64,000 nucleotides of DNA from Gammaproteobacteria bacterium (GTDB lineage: Bacteria; Pseudomonadota; Gammaproteobacteria; GCA-002705445; GCA-002716945): assembly GCA_016779485.1 (NCBI GenBank), contig JADHNN010000005.1:18246-82245 (forward strand), read 5' to 3'. Positions 33,785 to 44,471 of this stretch are shown piece after piece (within the stretch, counting starts at the first letter, position 1; each line of letters opens with the position of its first letter). The notes beneath the pieces are model-generated. The model saw only the letters and a list, made by a program, of their open reading frames with translations, had not been told where the DNA came from and did not search any database. Position numbers and translations under genes: made by a program.

Positions 33785-36565
33785 ATGAGATTATCTAGAA
33801 TAAAATTATCAGGCTTCAAGACATTTGTTGATTCAACATCATTAAATTTTCCAAGTAATTTAACAGGTATAGTCGGTCCTAATGGTTGCGGTAAATCAAA
33901 TATAATAGATGCCATCAGGTGGGTAATGGGTGAATCATCTGCAAGAAACCTTAGAGGAGAAACTATGGATGATGTCATCTTCTCTGGATCCTCTTCCCGG
34001 AGCGAAGTTAGTCATGCCAGCATTGAGTTATTATTTGATAATTCGAATAATAAATTAGATTCTAAATTTGCTAAATTTTCTGAAATCCTTATTAGAAGAG
34101 AAGCAAATCGCGATGGGACATCATCATATTTTTTAAATAATACAAGATGTAGAAGAAAAGATATTAGGGAAGTATTTTTAGGAACCGGACTAGGCCCACG
34201 AAGTTATGCAATCATTGAACAAGGAATGATATCTAAAATAATAGACTCAAAACCTGATGAACTAAGAACATATCTAGAGGAGGCTGCAGGAATAAGCAAA
34301 TACAAGGAAAAACGAAGAGAAACAGAACTCCGACTAAAGCATACTTCTGAAAACTTAAAAAGACTTAATGATATTATGAGAGAGATTAATTCTTCACTTA
34401 CAAAATTACAAAAACAAGCTAATGATGCTGAATTATATAAAGATCTTAAAAACACGGAAGAAGCACTTAGGATTAAGATATTAGCCAAAAAAATTATTAA
34501 TCTTGATAAGAAATTAGAAGATACACAAAAAAATAGCACTGATAATATTTTGCAAAAGGAAAAAATACAATCTGATATAACTGGTTGTTTGAGAGAAATA
34601 GAAGATTTGAGGTTAGCAAGGGATAATGAGCAACAGGAATATAATAAAATTCAATCGGAATCATTTCATATTGCTGCAGAAATTGCTAGAGCTGAAAAAG
34701 ATATTGAATATACACAACAGATTGAAACAAGTAAAAAAGATAATATAAATGATATAAATAAAGAAATAGATAAAATACAAAAAGAGATAGATGAGTTAAA
34801 TGAAAAACAAGCTACAAATAATCAAGTAATTGTTATTTACGAAAACGAAAAAAATGAGCTTGAAGAAAAAATAAAAAATATTGATAAAGATATAAAAGAC
34901 TCATCTTTTTCACTACAAAACTGGCAGTCTAATTATAATTCATTTCTAGCTGATAAGCTTGAATTACAAAATAAGATTGAGCTAGAAAAATCAAAAATTG
35001 AGGCATTCGTTGATAATATAAATAATCTTGAAAAAAGACTTAAAAAATTTAATGAATCAGATAGTGATAAGGATAATAATATCCAAATAGAATTACTTGA
35101 TCAATCCGAGTCATATCAGAATGCTCTTATGAAATTCAAAGTTGATTTTGATAGAAATCTCAATAACTTACCAAAAGATATTATTAGTCCTTTAAATTTC
35201 AAAATAAACAAGTTAATTGATGAATTCAAAAAAATTATAATCAAAATTAAAGAAAACAATAAATCAATTAGTCAACAAATTAAGGACATAAAAAATAACA
35301 TTAAACTCTATAAAGATAAAATCAATTCATGTGAAACTACATTAGTCAAATACACTAAGGATTTAGACGAATTCGAACAACATAAAACCCAACTTGAAAA
35401 ACATAAACTCGATTTAAAGCAAACATATGACAAACTTAACTGGCAATTTAATGAATCATCCGAAGATATTAATGCTAATAATGTTCGTATCACAACTCTC
35501 AAAACAGAAATATTATCATTCACACATAATCTCTCGAGAGCAAAAGCTGACATTGATGTACTTACTCAAAAAAAACAAGACATTCTTTCAGATTCAAGTC
35601 AACCAGAAGAATCAAATATACAAAGTAGACTCAATAAATTCATTAATTTGAAAAAAGAAAAAGATTCAGAGCTTAGAATACTGCAAGATAAAATATCCAA
35701 TATTGATGTGAGTACCAAAAATAAAGAAGATGAATTAAATTCTTTTTCTAATGATAAGAATACTATAGAGCAAGCTATTAATGATACAAATATAACTCTA
35801 ACTGAAATTAAAACAAATAAATCATCCCTTCTAGAGAATTCTGAATATGGAAACGAGAAAATTATTGATACTATCAAGAACATTGACGATGAACCTCTGC
35901 AGGTAAGTGAAAATACATTAGTTGATGTAAAAAATAAAATTGATAAATTAGGTGCGATTAATCTTGCAGCTATAGATGAACTTAAGGAAAATACTGAAAG
36001 AAAAAATTATTTAGATAAGCAATATGATGATCTTACTAATTCTGTCTCAACTCTAGAGAATGCAATTAAAAAAATTGATAATGAAACAAAATCTAAATTT
36101 AAAGATACATTTGATTCTATAAATAAAAACCTGTCGTACTTCTTCCCAAAAATATTTGGTGGAGGAAAATCATATCTTGAGTTAACAGATAATGATTTAT
36201 TAAATACTGGTGTAAATATTATGGCTAAACCACCGGGAAAATTAGTAAAAAACTTAAATCTTTTATCAGGTGGAGAAAAAGCTGGAACTGGTATAGCATT
36301 TGTATTTTCTATTTTTAAAATAAATCCGGCGCCTTTCTGTTTGTTAGATGAGGTAGACGCGCCTTTGGATGAAGCAAATAATGAACGTTTTTGTAATGTT
36401 GTAAAAGAGATGTCTGAATCTGTTCAGTTTATATTTATAACTCACAATAAATCAACCATGCAGATTGCTGATGTTCTTTCTGGCGTAACTATGAGAGAGG
36501 CTGGAGTCTCTAAATTAGTATCTGTAAATGTTGATGATGCTCTTGAAATGACTTCTGATAATTAA
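33785..36565 (+). CDS. smc: SMC ATPase (chromosome segregation), shortened and apparently hinge-less
   Basis: N-head FKTFVDSTSLNFPSNLTGIVGPNGCGKSNIIDAIRWVMGE; C-head LNLLSGGEKAGTGIAFVFSIFKINPAPFCLLDEVDAPLDEAN; two coiled arms. Confidence 0.95.
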   Translation: MRLSRIKLSGFKTFVDSTSLNFPSNLTGIVGPNGCGKSNIIDAIRWVMGESSARNLRGETMDDVIFSGSSSRSEVSHASIELLFDNSNNKLDSKFAKFSEILIRREANRDGTSSYFLNNTRCRRKDIREVFLGTGLGPRSYAIIEQGMISKIIDSKPDELRTYLEEAAGISKYKEKRRETELRLKHTSENLKRLNDIMREINSSLTKLQKQANDAELYKDLKNTEEALRIKILAKKIINLDKKLEDTQKNSTDNILQKEKIQSDITGCLREIEDLRLARDNEQQEYNKIQSESFHIAAEIARAEKDIEYTQQIETSKKDNINDINKEIDKIQKEIDELNEKQATNNQVIVIYENEKNELEEKIKNIDKDIKDSSFSLQNWQSNYNSFLADKLELQNKIELEKSKIEAFVDNINNLEKRLKKFNESDSDKDNNIQIELLDQSESYQNALMKFKVDFDRNLNNLPKDIISPLNFKINKLIDEFKKIIIKIKENNKSISQQIKDIKNNIKLYKDKINSCETTLVKYTKDLDEFEQHKTQLEKHKLDLKQTYDKLNWQFNESSEDINANNVRITTLKTEILSFTHNLSRAKADIDVLTQKKQDILSDSSQPEESNIQSRLNKFINLKKEKDSELRILQDKISNIDVSTKNKEDELNSFSNDKNTIEQAINDTNITLTEIKTNKSSLLENSEYGNEKIIDTIKNIDDEPLQVSENTLVDVKNKIDKLGAINLAAIDELKENTERKNYLDKQYDDLTNSVSTLENAIKKIDNETKSKFKDTFDSINKNLSYFFPKIFGGGKSYLELTDNDLLNTGVNIMAKPPGKLVKNLNLLSGGEKAGTGIAFVFSIFKINPAPFCLLDEVDAPLDEANNERFCNVVKEMSESVQFIFITHNKSTMQIADVLSGVTMREAGVSKLVSVNVDDALEMTSDN

Positions 36566-36582
36566 TATTTTTCAAATTATTC

Positions 36583-38583
36583 ATGAACAATAAAAAAAGT
36601 ATTTCTAAAAAATATCAAAAACTAATTACCATTATTAATAAACATAATTTACTTTATCACACATACGATTCTCCAGAAATATCAGATAAAGAATATGATC
36701 AACTTTACGCTAATTTAAAACAAATTGAAAATAATAACCCTGAACTAATAGAACCTAATTCACCTACTCAAAGAGTTGGGTCTTTACTACTCGAACAATT
36801 TGATAAAATTAAACATGATTTGCCTATGCTATCTTTATCTAATGCCGCCGATGAATCAGAACTGGAAGAATTTTACAAAAAAATTAATATTACATTAAAC
36901 AATGACAACACTATATTATTTGCAGAGCCTAAATTTGATGGACTTGCTATTAGTTTAACATATATTGATGGAATATTTTCAAAAGCAATAACTAGAGGTG
37001 ATGGATTTATTGGTGAAGATGTTACGCAAAATGTCAGAACTATTAAATCACTACCTTTAAGTATTACTGATAAGAATGTACCTAATAAATTTACATTAAG
37101 AGGCGAAGTTTTTATTGATAAAAAAGATTTCAATAGCATAAATTCTAATCTTAAAAGCAAGAATGAAAAGATTTACTCTAACCCAAGAAATCTAGCTTCT
37201 GGCAGTATAAGGCAGCTAAATCCTAAAATTGCATCTAGTCGTAATCTTAAACTCTTTATTCATGGACTGGAAAATTTCAAACAATTTAATGCTTTTAAGC
37301 AACACCATGAACTTATGAAATTTCTGTCAAGCCTCGGTTTTCCAATAAATAAATATTCTAAATTAACGACTAATCTAAAATCAATATTTAGCTATATAAA
37401 GAACATGAATTCTATAAGAGAAAATATACCCTATGAAATTGATGGCCTAGTCTTTAGAGTTGATGATTTATCTACATACTCACTATTAGGTACTACAAGT
37501 AAAGCGCCAAAATGGGCCATAGCATATAAATTTAAAGCACAAGAGGCATTAACAAAAATTATTGACGTTACTTTTCAGGTTGGACGTACAGGGACAATAA
37601 CACCGGTTGCTGAATTAGAAACTGTTAATATCAGCGGTGTAAACGTATCAAGAGCTACTCTTCATAACTTTTCTGAAATAGAATCTAAAGATATTCATAT
37701 TAATGACTACGTTTATGTCAAACGAGCAGGGGATGTTATTCCTGATATAGATAGAGTAGAACTTAATAAAAGGAAAAATATTACAAAAATTGTAATGCCA
37801 CAAAAATGCCCTAGCTGTAATAGTATTTTAGTTCAAGTTGAGAATCAGATTGCCTATAAATGTCTAAATTCTAAATACTGTACTCCTCAAATTGAACAAG
37901 CAATCATACACTTTATATCTCGTAAAGCTATGAATGTAATTGGTATTGGTAATCAAATAATTAGAGAACTTGTTGCAAAAAAAATTATTTCAAGAACAGC
38001 TGATCTTTATAATCTTAGTAGTTCAGATTTTGAAAAACTAGATAGGGTAGGTGAAAAATCTATTAAAAACTTTTTACAATCTATAGAAGAATCTAAAAAT
38101 GTTTCTTTTGATAAATTTATATATGCACTAGGTATGAAAGAAGTAGGTGAAGCATCAGCTAAATCACTTGCTAATTCTTTTTCTGATATTGATAAATTAT
38201 TAAAATGTAATAATTCTGATTTGCTAAAAATCTCTGATATCGGACCGATTGTTGCAGAAAATATTACTAAATTCTTAAAAGACCGAGATAATTATAATAA
38301 TATTTTAAAACTGATAGCATCTGGTATAAATATTACTTACAATAAGCAAATTCCAAATGACTTTACTGTTGTAATAACTGGGAAATTTGATAATTATTCT
38401 AGACAAGAAATTATTGATAAAATATCTAAGCTTGGTTACAGGGTTATAAGCACTGTTTCAAAAAGAACTAATTTATTGATATGTGGCAGTAAGCCTGGCA
38501 GTAAAAAAAATAAAGCTGAAACTTTGGGGATTAAAATAATCTATGAAGATAGTTTATCTAAGCTTCTCTCAGAAGCTCATTAA
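36583..38583 (+). CDS. ligA: NAD-dependent DNA ligase
   Basis: [14 protein letters not shown], zinc finger CPSCNS...CLNSKYC, HhH and BRCT regions. Confidence 0.96.
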   Translation: MNNKKSISKKYQKLITIINKHNLLYHTYDSPEISDKEYDQLYANLKQIENNNPELIEPNSPTQRVGSLLLEQFDKIKHDLPMLSLSNAADESELEEFYKKINITLNNDNTILFAEPKFDGLAISLTYIDGIFSKAITRGDGFIGEDVTQNVRTIKSLPLSITDKNVPNKFTLRGEVFIDKKDFNSINSNLKSKNEKIYSNPRNLASGSIRQLNPKIASSRNLKLFIHGLENFKQFNAFKQHHELMKFLSSLGFPINKYSKLTTNLKSIFSYIKNMNSIRENIPYEIDGLVFRVDDLSTYSLLGTTSKAPKWAIAYKFKAQEALTKIIDVTFQVGRTGTITPVAELETVNISGVNVSRATLHNFSEIESKDIHINDYVYVKRAGDVIPDIDRVELNKRKNITKIVMPQKCPSCNSILVQVENQIAYKCLNSKYCTPQIEQAIIHFISRKAMNVIGIGNQIIRELVAKKIISRTADLYNLSSSDFEKLDRVGEKSIKNFLQSIEESKNVSFDKFIYALGMKEVGEASAKSLANSFSDIDKLLKCNNSDLLKISDIGPIVAENITKFLKDRDNYNNILKLIASGINITYNKQIPNDFTVVITGKFDNYSRQEIIDKISKLGYRVISTVSKRTNLLICGSKPGSKKNKAETLGIKIIYEDSLSKLLSEAH

Positions 38584-39370
38584 TACCAACTTTACTTAAT
38601 GTTTTAGCATCAACTTTTTTAACAATTACTGCACAGTACAAACTACATGTCTCATCTTTAGATGGTAATGATCCGGATACAACAACCGAACCCTCAGGAA
38701 CTTCTCCATATGATATAGTACCCGCTTCTCTGTCATAAATCTTTGTGCTTTTTCCAATAAAAACTCCCATCGAAATCACAGAATTTTTCCTGACTATAAC
38801 GCCTTCAACAACTTCAGACCTAGCTCCTATAAAACAATTATCTTCTATAATGGTCGGAGATGCTTGAAGTGGCTCTAGTACACCTCCAATTCCTACTCCA
38901 CCGGAGATATGTACATTTGATCCTATTTGTGCACAAGATCCAACAGTAGCCCATGTATCTACCATTGTTCCTGATCCTACATATGCTCCTATGTTTACAA
39001 ATGATGGCATTAAAACAACGTTCTTATCAATAAATGAACCATGACGCGCGATAGCTTGAGGAACAATTCTGATATTATTTTTCTTAAGATAATCTTCTGA
39101 TGTATGCAAGAATTTAGAGTCTACTTTGTCATAAAACTTTGTGTAGTTGGTTTCAATACATTTATTTTGGTTCAATCTAAAAGATAATAGAATAGCTTTT
39201 TTAGCCCATTCATTTACTGACCAATTACCATCATGTCCAGGTTCTGCAACTCGTATTTCGCCACAATCAAGCGATGTTATCGTTTCAGATACGGCATTGT
39301 TTGCTTCTTCTTTATTATCATCATTTATCCCTGTATCGAATACTTGATTTATTATATCTATATTACTCAT
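38558..39370 (-). CDS. dapD: 2,3,4,5-tetrahydropyridine-2,6-dicarboxylate N-succinyltransferase
   Basis: [53 protein letters not shown]. Confidence 0.96.
   Translation of the reverse strand: MSNIDIINQVFDTGINDDNKEEANNAVSETITSLDCGEIRVAEPGHDGNWSVNEWAKKAILLSFRLNQNKCIETNYTKFYDKVDSKFLHTSEDYLKKNNIRIVPQAIARHGSFIDKNVVLMPSFVNIGAYVGSGTMVDTWATVGSCAQIGSNVHISGGVGIGGVLEPLQASPTIIEDNCFIGARSEVVEGVIVRKNSVISMGVFIGKSTKIYDREAGTISYGEVPEGSVVVSGSLPSKDETCSLYCAVIVKKVDAKTLSKVGINELLREA
38561..38577. terminator. Candidate bidirectional hairpin in ligA/dapD overlap
   Basis: AGCTTCT-CTC-AGAAGCT perfect 7-bp stem in overlapping 3' ends of convergent genes; no strong U-tract. Confidence 0.4.
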
Positions 39371-40677
39371 AGCGCGTTAGGAACCTCTATTGTTATATTA
39401 TCTTTTATTTTTTTATCTTTTTCTTCTAAAAAAGAAATTATATCATAATATTGTTTAACATTTTCTATATATTGAACAGCTTCCCAGCCTCTTGCATAGC
39501 CGTTCTTCATTTTTTTATAAAACTTTTTCTTATTTAACTTAAGTAAATATTTTCTTAGATTATTCCAATGGTTTATATCGATTTTATCTTTTGTAAGTAG
39601 AGACACAACATCATCTACGTGTCCAGAACCAAGATTATATGATGCTAGCATTAAATTTAGTTGAGTATCATTATCATACTTTTTGTATTTATTTCTCAGA
39701 AAAACTAAATATTTTGCACCTCCATCTATACTCTCTGAGGGAATCAATCTATTTACTTCAAGCATATCAGCAGTTTTTTTTGTTAACATCATTAATCCCT
39801 TAACCCCCGTTGGTGAAACAGCATCATTATCCCACTTAGATTCTTGATAGGCGAGAGCAGCCAGTAATTTCCAATCAATATTATATTTTATAGAAGCCTC
39901 TTTAAATAAGTGTTCAAATTTTGGTAATTTCAAGACTATATCTGATATGAAGATTCTTGACCCAATAAATATATATGATGACATTAAATTTTTTGCATAA
40001 TATTTCTTATCAAGACTATTAATGAAATCTAACGTTTTTTCATTTTCTAAAAATTCAAATAAATTATTTCTCAAAGTTCCATCATCATTTGAAAAACTCC
40101 ATAAGAGTTTTACTTCTGTGATATTCTTTTTAATTACTAAGTTAGGGTAATATTTTTTAAAAAAAAGATAAGCACTTCTGGTAAGAATAGTATGTGATAT
40201 AAGATTATTACTTAGATTATATACAAGATTATCTAATTCATCATCAATATAACTTATTTGATAGTTTTTTTTAATATTATTATTTAACTCTATATTTTTT
40301 AATAGTAAAGATACCTCAATATCATTATTATTATCATTTTTATTATTAGACACTAATAATAAATCCTCTTCATTAACTACGACACATGTTTCACATGTAT
40401 TAGATGAATAAAATATCTCAACATCATAGTTATTATCTTTTTCAATAAAACTATTCTTATTTATATTAGTTAAATAGTCTTTTATTAATTCATATTGATA
40501 TCCATGAATTTCTTCTCTAACAGGGAATATTATCTCTGGAAAATTCTGGAATTTAACTACGACTACATCTTTACTTTGCAGTTTTTGTAATGATGTATAT
40601 GAGCTATTTACAAATAATAGATAAATACTTGCAACAACTATCATTGCAGTAAGAAATCTCACAAATAATTTGAACAT
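39367..40677 (-). CDS. mltF: Membrane-bound lytic murein transglycosylase F-like
   Basis: N-terminal TM, divergent SBP-like region, C-terminal SLT domain [29 protein letters not shown]. Confidence 0.75.
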   Translation of the reverse strand: MFKLFVRFLTAMIVVASIYLLFVNSSYTSLQKLQSKDVVVVKFQNFPEIIFPVREEIHGYQYELIKDYLTNINKNSFIEKDNNYDVEIFYSSNTCETCVVVNEEDLLLVSNNKNDNNNDIEVSLLLKNIELNNNIKKNYQISYIDDELDNLVYNLSNNLISHTILTRSAYLFFKKYYPNLVIKKNITEVKLLWSFSNDDGTLRNNLFEFLENEKTLDFINSLDKKYYAKNLMSSYIFIGSRIFISDIVLKLPKFEHLFKEASIKYNIDWKLLAALAYQESKWDNDAVSPTGVKGLMMLTKKTADMLEVNRLIPSESIDGGAKYLVFLRNKYKKYDNDTQLNLMLASYNLGSGHVDDVVSLLTKDKIDINHWNNLRKYLLKLNKKKFYKKMKNGYARGWEAVQYIENVKQYYDIISFLEEKDKKIKDNITIEVPNAL

Positions 40678-42485
40678 TATTCTTGATTATTTTTATTATA
40701 ATTTCTTCTATTACTAGACTTATATTTATTGTATTTGTAATTCTTATTATTATATCTTCTATTTTTATTATAATATCTTCGTGGCCTTTTACTCTCAGAT
40801 TCCTCTTCTTTGAGTCCAAAAATTACTCTAAATATTTTTTTGAAAATATTAACTCTTGGTCTGATTATATCTTGAGTTGATCTTCTAGGTTTAGGGGGTA
40901 TGCTTTTTGGCTGTACAGCAGACATTAAAGCTACCTCTTTATCTTGAATAATCTTCCCATCTGATGCTTTATTATTATTTTTATTATTTCTATTATTCTT
41001 ATTTCTGTTTTTTAATTTTTCTTTAAAATCAGATTCACTTAAACCTTCATTATCAATTTCATAACTTGATGTATCTAAATCTGGATCTGGTACTATCTTA
41101 ATTTCAATTTTATGTCTAGATTCTATATTCAAAATAGTATCCTTTTTCTCATTAAGTAGATATGTCGCTAGCCTAACTGGCAGATAAACTGTTTGTTTTT
41201 CTTTTGCATTCATAGCCTCCTCTTCTATTATTCTTAGAAGAGATATAGCTAACGTGGAAAGGGATTTAATTTGCCCTGTTCCATCACAAGTAGGGCAATT
41301 TTCATAATTATTTTGTATTATGGATGACTTTAATTTCTGTCTCGATAGTTCCATTAAGCCAAATTTTGAAATTCTAGCAAATTGAATCTTAGCTTTATCC
41401 TTTTTTGCATATTCAGCAACTTTTCTCATAACATTTTTTTGAGAATTAATCGACATCATGTCAATAAAATCTATTACAACAAGTCCACCGATATCTCTTA
41501 GTTTAAGTTGTGTCAATATTTCGACAGCTGCTTCAATATTAGTATTTTGTGCCGTATCTTCAATATCCATACCTTTTGTAGAACGAGCAGAGTTGACATC
41601 AATACTAACTAATGCTTCAGTAGAGTCTATTACTATATTACCACCCGATGGTAAATTAATATTTCTTTTGTAAACAGTCTGAACTTGTTTTTCAATTTTA
41701 TGTTTGCTAAATATTGGAATTAAATCAGAGTGATGTTCAGTTTTAATTTCATGATGAGGCATAAATAGTTTCTTCGCTCCAATAAAATTATCATAGAAAC
41801 TTTTATCATCTATATAAACTTCATCAATAGTCTCATCGCAATAATCTCTTATTAATCTCGCCATCATACTGCTTTCTTGATAGATAAGAAAAGGGGCACT
41901 TTGTTGAACAGAGGTTTCAAGAACAGATTCATAAATTTGTATGAGATATTCAATATCCCATTTGACAGATTCACTGGACGCTTCCAAACTAGATGTGCGA
42001 AGAATTACGCTCATACTTTCAGGAATGTCTAATGATTCCATAAGCTCTTTTGCCTTGACTCGATCTTCTCCCTCAATTCTTCTGGAGATTCCACCTGTTG
42101 ATGGGTTTTTAGGGAGTAGAACTAGGTATTTACCAGCTAAACTAAGATAAGTTGTCAATGCGGCACCTTTATTACCACGTTCTTCTTTATCAACCTGGAT
42201 AATAATTTCTTTCCCTACTTCAAGGCAATCGCGTGATGCTTTGTTTGTATTAGAGAAAATTTCTGGGGATATCTCTTTAAATGGAAGAAAACCGTGCCTG
42301 GTTCTTCCAAAGTTTATGAATGCAGCTTCTAAGCTAGGTTCAACTCGAGATATTTTTCCTTTGTATATGTTTGATTTGATGTTCCTTGATGGAAAGTCTA
42401 TATCTAAATCTATTAGCTTGTCGTCTTCTATGACAGCAAGTCTCACCTCTTCCTTCTGGGAGGCATTGAGTAATATTTTTTTCAT
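40677..42485 (-). CDS. rne: Ribonuclease E/G, short C-terminal region
   Basis: YKGKISRVEPSLEAAFINFG, VSIDVNSARSTKG, VVIDFIDM, zinc-link CPTCDGTGQI. Confidence 0.92.
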   Translation of the reverse strand: MKKILLNASQKEEVRLAVIEDDKLIDLDIDFPSRNIKSNIYKGKISRVEPSLEAAFINFGRTRHGFLPFKEISPEIFSNTNKASRDCLEVGKEIIIQVDKEERGNKGAALTTYLSLAGKYLVLLPKNPSTGGISRRIEGEDRVKAKELMESLDIPESMSVILRTSSLEASSESVKWDIEYLIQIYESVLETSVQQSAPFLIYQESSMMARLIRDYCDETIDEVYIDDKSFYDNFIGAKKLFMPHHEIKTEHHSDLIPIFSKHKIEKQVQTVYKRNINLPSGGNIVIDSTEALVSIDVNSARSTKGMDIEDTAQNTNIEAAVEILTQLKLRDIGGLVVIDFIDMMSINSQKNVMRKVAEYAKKDKAKIQFARISKFGLMELSRQKLKSSIIQNNYENCPTCDGTGQIKSLSTLAISLLRIIEEEAMNAKEKQTVYLPVRLATYLLNEKKDTILNIESRHKIEIKIVPDPDLDTSSYEIDNEGLSESDFKEKLKNRNKNNRNNKNNNKASDGKIIQDKEVALMSAVQPKSIPPKPRRSTQDIIRPRVNIFKKIFRVIFGLKEEESESKRPRRYYNKNRRYNNKNYKYNKYKSSNRRNYNKNNQE

Positions 42486-42674
42486 TATGAATCCTGTTTA
42501 TCATTATATTTATATATATTTTTTGTTATGTGCGCTATTTATATATTGTTATTCTGCGCTATTATATCTGTTCTTAAGTATACAAGTATTTCTATGTTAA
42601 TACATTTGAACTTTATAAAACACTAATATAGCAATGATTAGTGGTATCATCAATCTAAAATACATAATCAACTA

Positions 42675-43583
42675 ATGGAAAAAACCAATATTCTTCATGT
42701 AAATAAGGAATTATGCGGGCAAAGACTTGATAATTTTTTAATTAAAAAGTTAAAAGGATTGCCAAAAAGTCTGATATATAAGCTTGTTAGAAGTGGTCAA
42801 GTAAGAGTGAATAAGAAAAGAACAAAAGTTTCTTATAGAATCACAGAAAAAGATCTAATCAGGATTCCTCCATATCTAATTCATAATGAGATTATAGCGA
42901 AGAAAATTATATCCAATGTCTCTGACTTTATTCATTTTGAAAATGAAGATTTTATGATAATAGATAAGCCTTATGGCATAGCAGTGCATGGCGGGACAAA
43001 TCAAGATGTAGATTTTTTATCATCTCTTAAAAAGTCCAAAGAAAATGAAAATTTATCATTAGTACATAGATTAGATAAGAATACTTCTGGATGTATGCTC
43101 ATATCTAAGAACTATCAAACAGCATCATTTCTAGGTAAAGAATTGACCAATAGAAATATACAAAAAAAATACTACGCACTTTTAGTAGGAACATTGAGTA
43201 AAGATATAATAGAGATTGAATCTAAGATAGATAAAGATAATAGAAATCAAAAAATGATAATTAATAACAGTGAGGGTAGAGAAGCTCATACCAAGATTAG
43301 GCTTATCAAACAATTTAAAACCCACTGTTTGGTAGATGTTGAGATAGAAACTGGAAGAACACATCAGATAAGATTACATACATCTTCAATTGGGTATCCG
43401 GTTGCAGGCGACAACAAATATAACGAAGATAGTAAACAATCAAATTTAAATATTGGCCTTAAGAGATTATTCTTACATTCCTACTATTTATCATTCTTCT
43501 ACAATAAAAAATATGAATTTATAATAGATTTACCTTCTGACTTAAAAGAAGTAATATCTAAATTAGAGGAATTAAATGACTGA
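42675..43583 (+). CDS. rluC: 23S rRNA pseudouridine synthase RluC
   Basis: S4 domain; VHRLDKNTSGCMLISK; divergent from rne as in E. coli. Confidence 0.9.
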   Translation: MEKTNILHVNKELCGQRLDNFLIKKLKGLPKSLIYKLVRSGQVRVNKKRTKVSYRITEKDLIRIPPYLIHNEIIAKKIISNVSDFIHFENEDFMIIDKPYGIAVHGGTNQDVDFLSSLKKSKENENLSLVHRLDKNTSGCMLISKNYQTASFLGKELTNRNIQKKYYALLVGTLSKDIIEIESKIDKDNRNQKMIINNSEGREAHTKIRLIKQFKTHCLVDVEIETGRTHQIRLHTSSIGYPVAGDNKYNEDSKQSNLNIGLKRLFLHSYYLSFFYNKKYEFIIDLPSDLKEVISKLEELND

Positions 43584-44469
43584 GAATGACAAATCGCTGA
43601 ATGAAATAGTATCTACGTTACTTGCTGAACGAAAACGTGACTATAGAAACAAAATTATTCTTAGACTTTTCTTCTTTATTGCTTTTTTGTCTTTGATATT
43701 TTTTGTACCAATTAGCAAAGACATTAGTATAAGTTCACCGCATGTAGCGTTAATAGAAATAAATGGGCTGATATCATCCGAGACACCTGCTAGCGCTGAA
43801 AATATTATTCCTCTATTAAACCGTGCTGCTAAGAATACTAATGCTGAAGCAATCATTATCAAGGTCAATAGTGGTGGTGGCAGTGCTACTCAATCAAAAA
43901 TTATTTTTGATGAAATAAGAAATATAAAAAAAACATCCAATAAGACAATTATATCTATTATCGAGGATGTTGGAGCTTCCGGCGGCTATTATATTGCTAT
44001 GGCCGCTGATCAGATTATTGCTTCTGAGACTAGCATAGTGGGATCGATTGGCGTAAGGCTTGATAGTTATGATGCGAGAAGTTTATTTAATAAATTGGGG
44101 ATTAAATCTAGAACAATTTATTCAGGAGAGAATAAATTGATTTTGGATCCTTTTCATGAGCTAACTTCTGATCAATACAATCATGTAAAAAACTTAACAC
44201 AAGAAATTCACGAGCAATTCATTGCGGATTTAATAGAAAGCAGAAAAGATAAAATTAATCCTGAAAACAAACTAATTTATTCAGGACTATTCTATACTGG
44301 ATTACAAGCAAAAAATAATGGATTGATAGATGATATATCATCAGTTTATAAATTAAAAAATGAAAAATATAAAAATATAAAGATACATAAATATAATAGT
44401 GAGCAGAATATTATTAACCAACTAATTCAAACATCGCTGTATAATTTTTTTCAACTTAAAACGTACTAA
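43576..44469 (+). CDS. sppA: S49 family signal peptide peptidase
   Basis: INSGGGSATQSKIIF-like, VGASGGYYIAMAADQIIASETSIVGSIGV, catalytic Lys region YSGENK. Confidence 0.85.
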   Translation: MTENDKSLNEIVSTLLAERKRDYRNKIILRLFFFIAFLSLIFFVPISKDISISSPHVALIEINGLISSETPASAENIIPLLNRAAKNTNAEAIIIKVNSGGGSATQSKIIFDEIRNIKKTSNKTIISIIEDVGASGGYYIAMAADQIIASETSIVGSIGVRLDSYDARSLFNKLGIKSRTIYSGENKLILDPFHELTSDQYNHVKNLTQEIHEQFIADLIESRKDKINPENKLIYSGLFYTGLQAKNNGLIDDISSVYKLKNEKYKNIKIHKYNSEQNIINQLIQTSLYNFFQLKTY

Positions 44470-44471
44470 CA

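Noticed and set aside
40683-40880. Ile/Ser-rich ORF opposite rne 3' end (and related 40604-40819 ORF)
   Set aside because: Low-complexity complement of the AAT/AAC-rich rne tail; composition artefact
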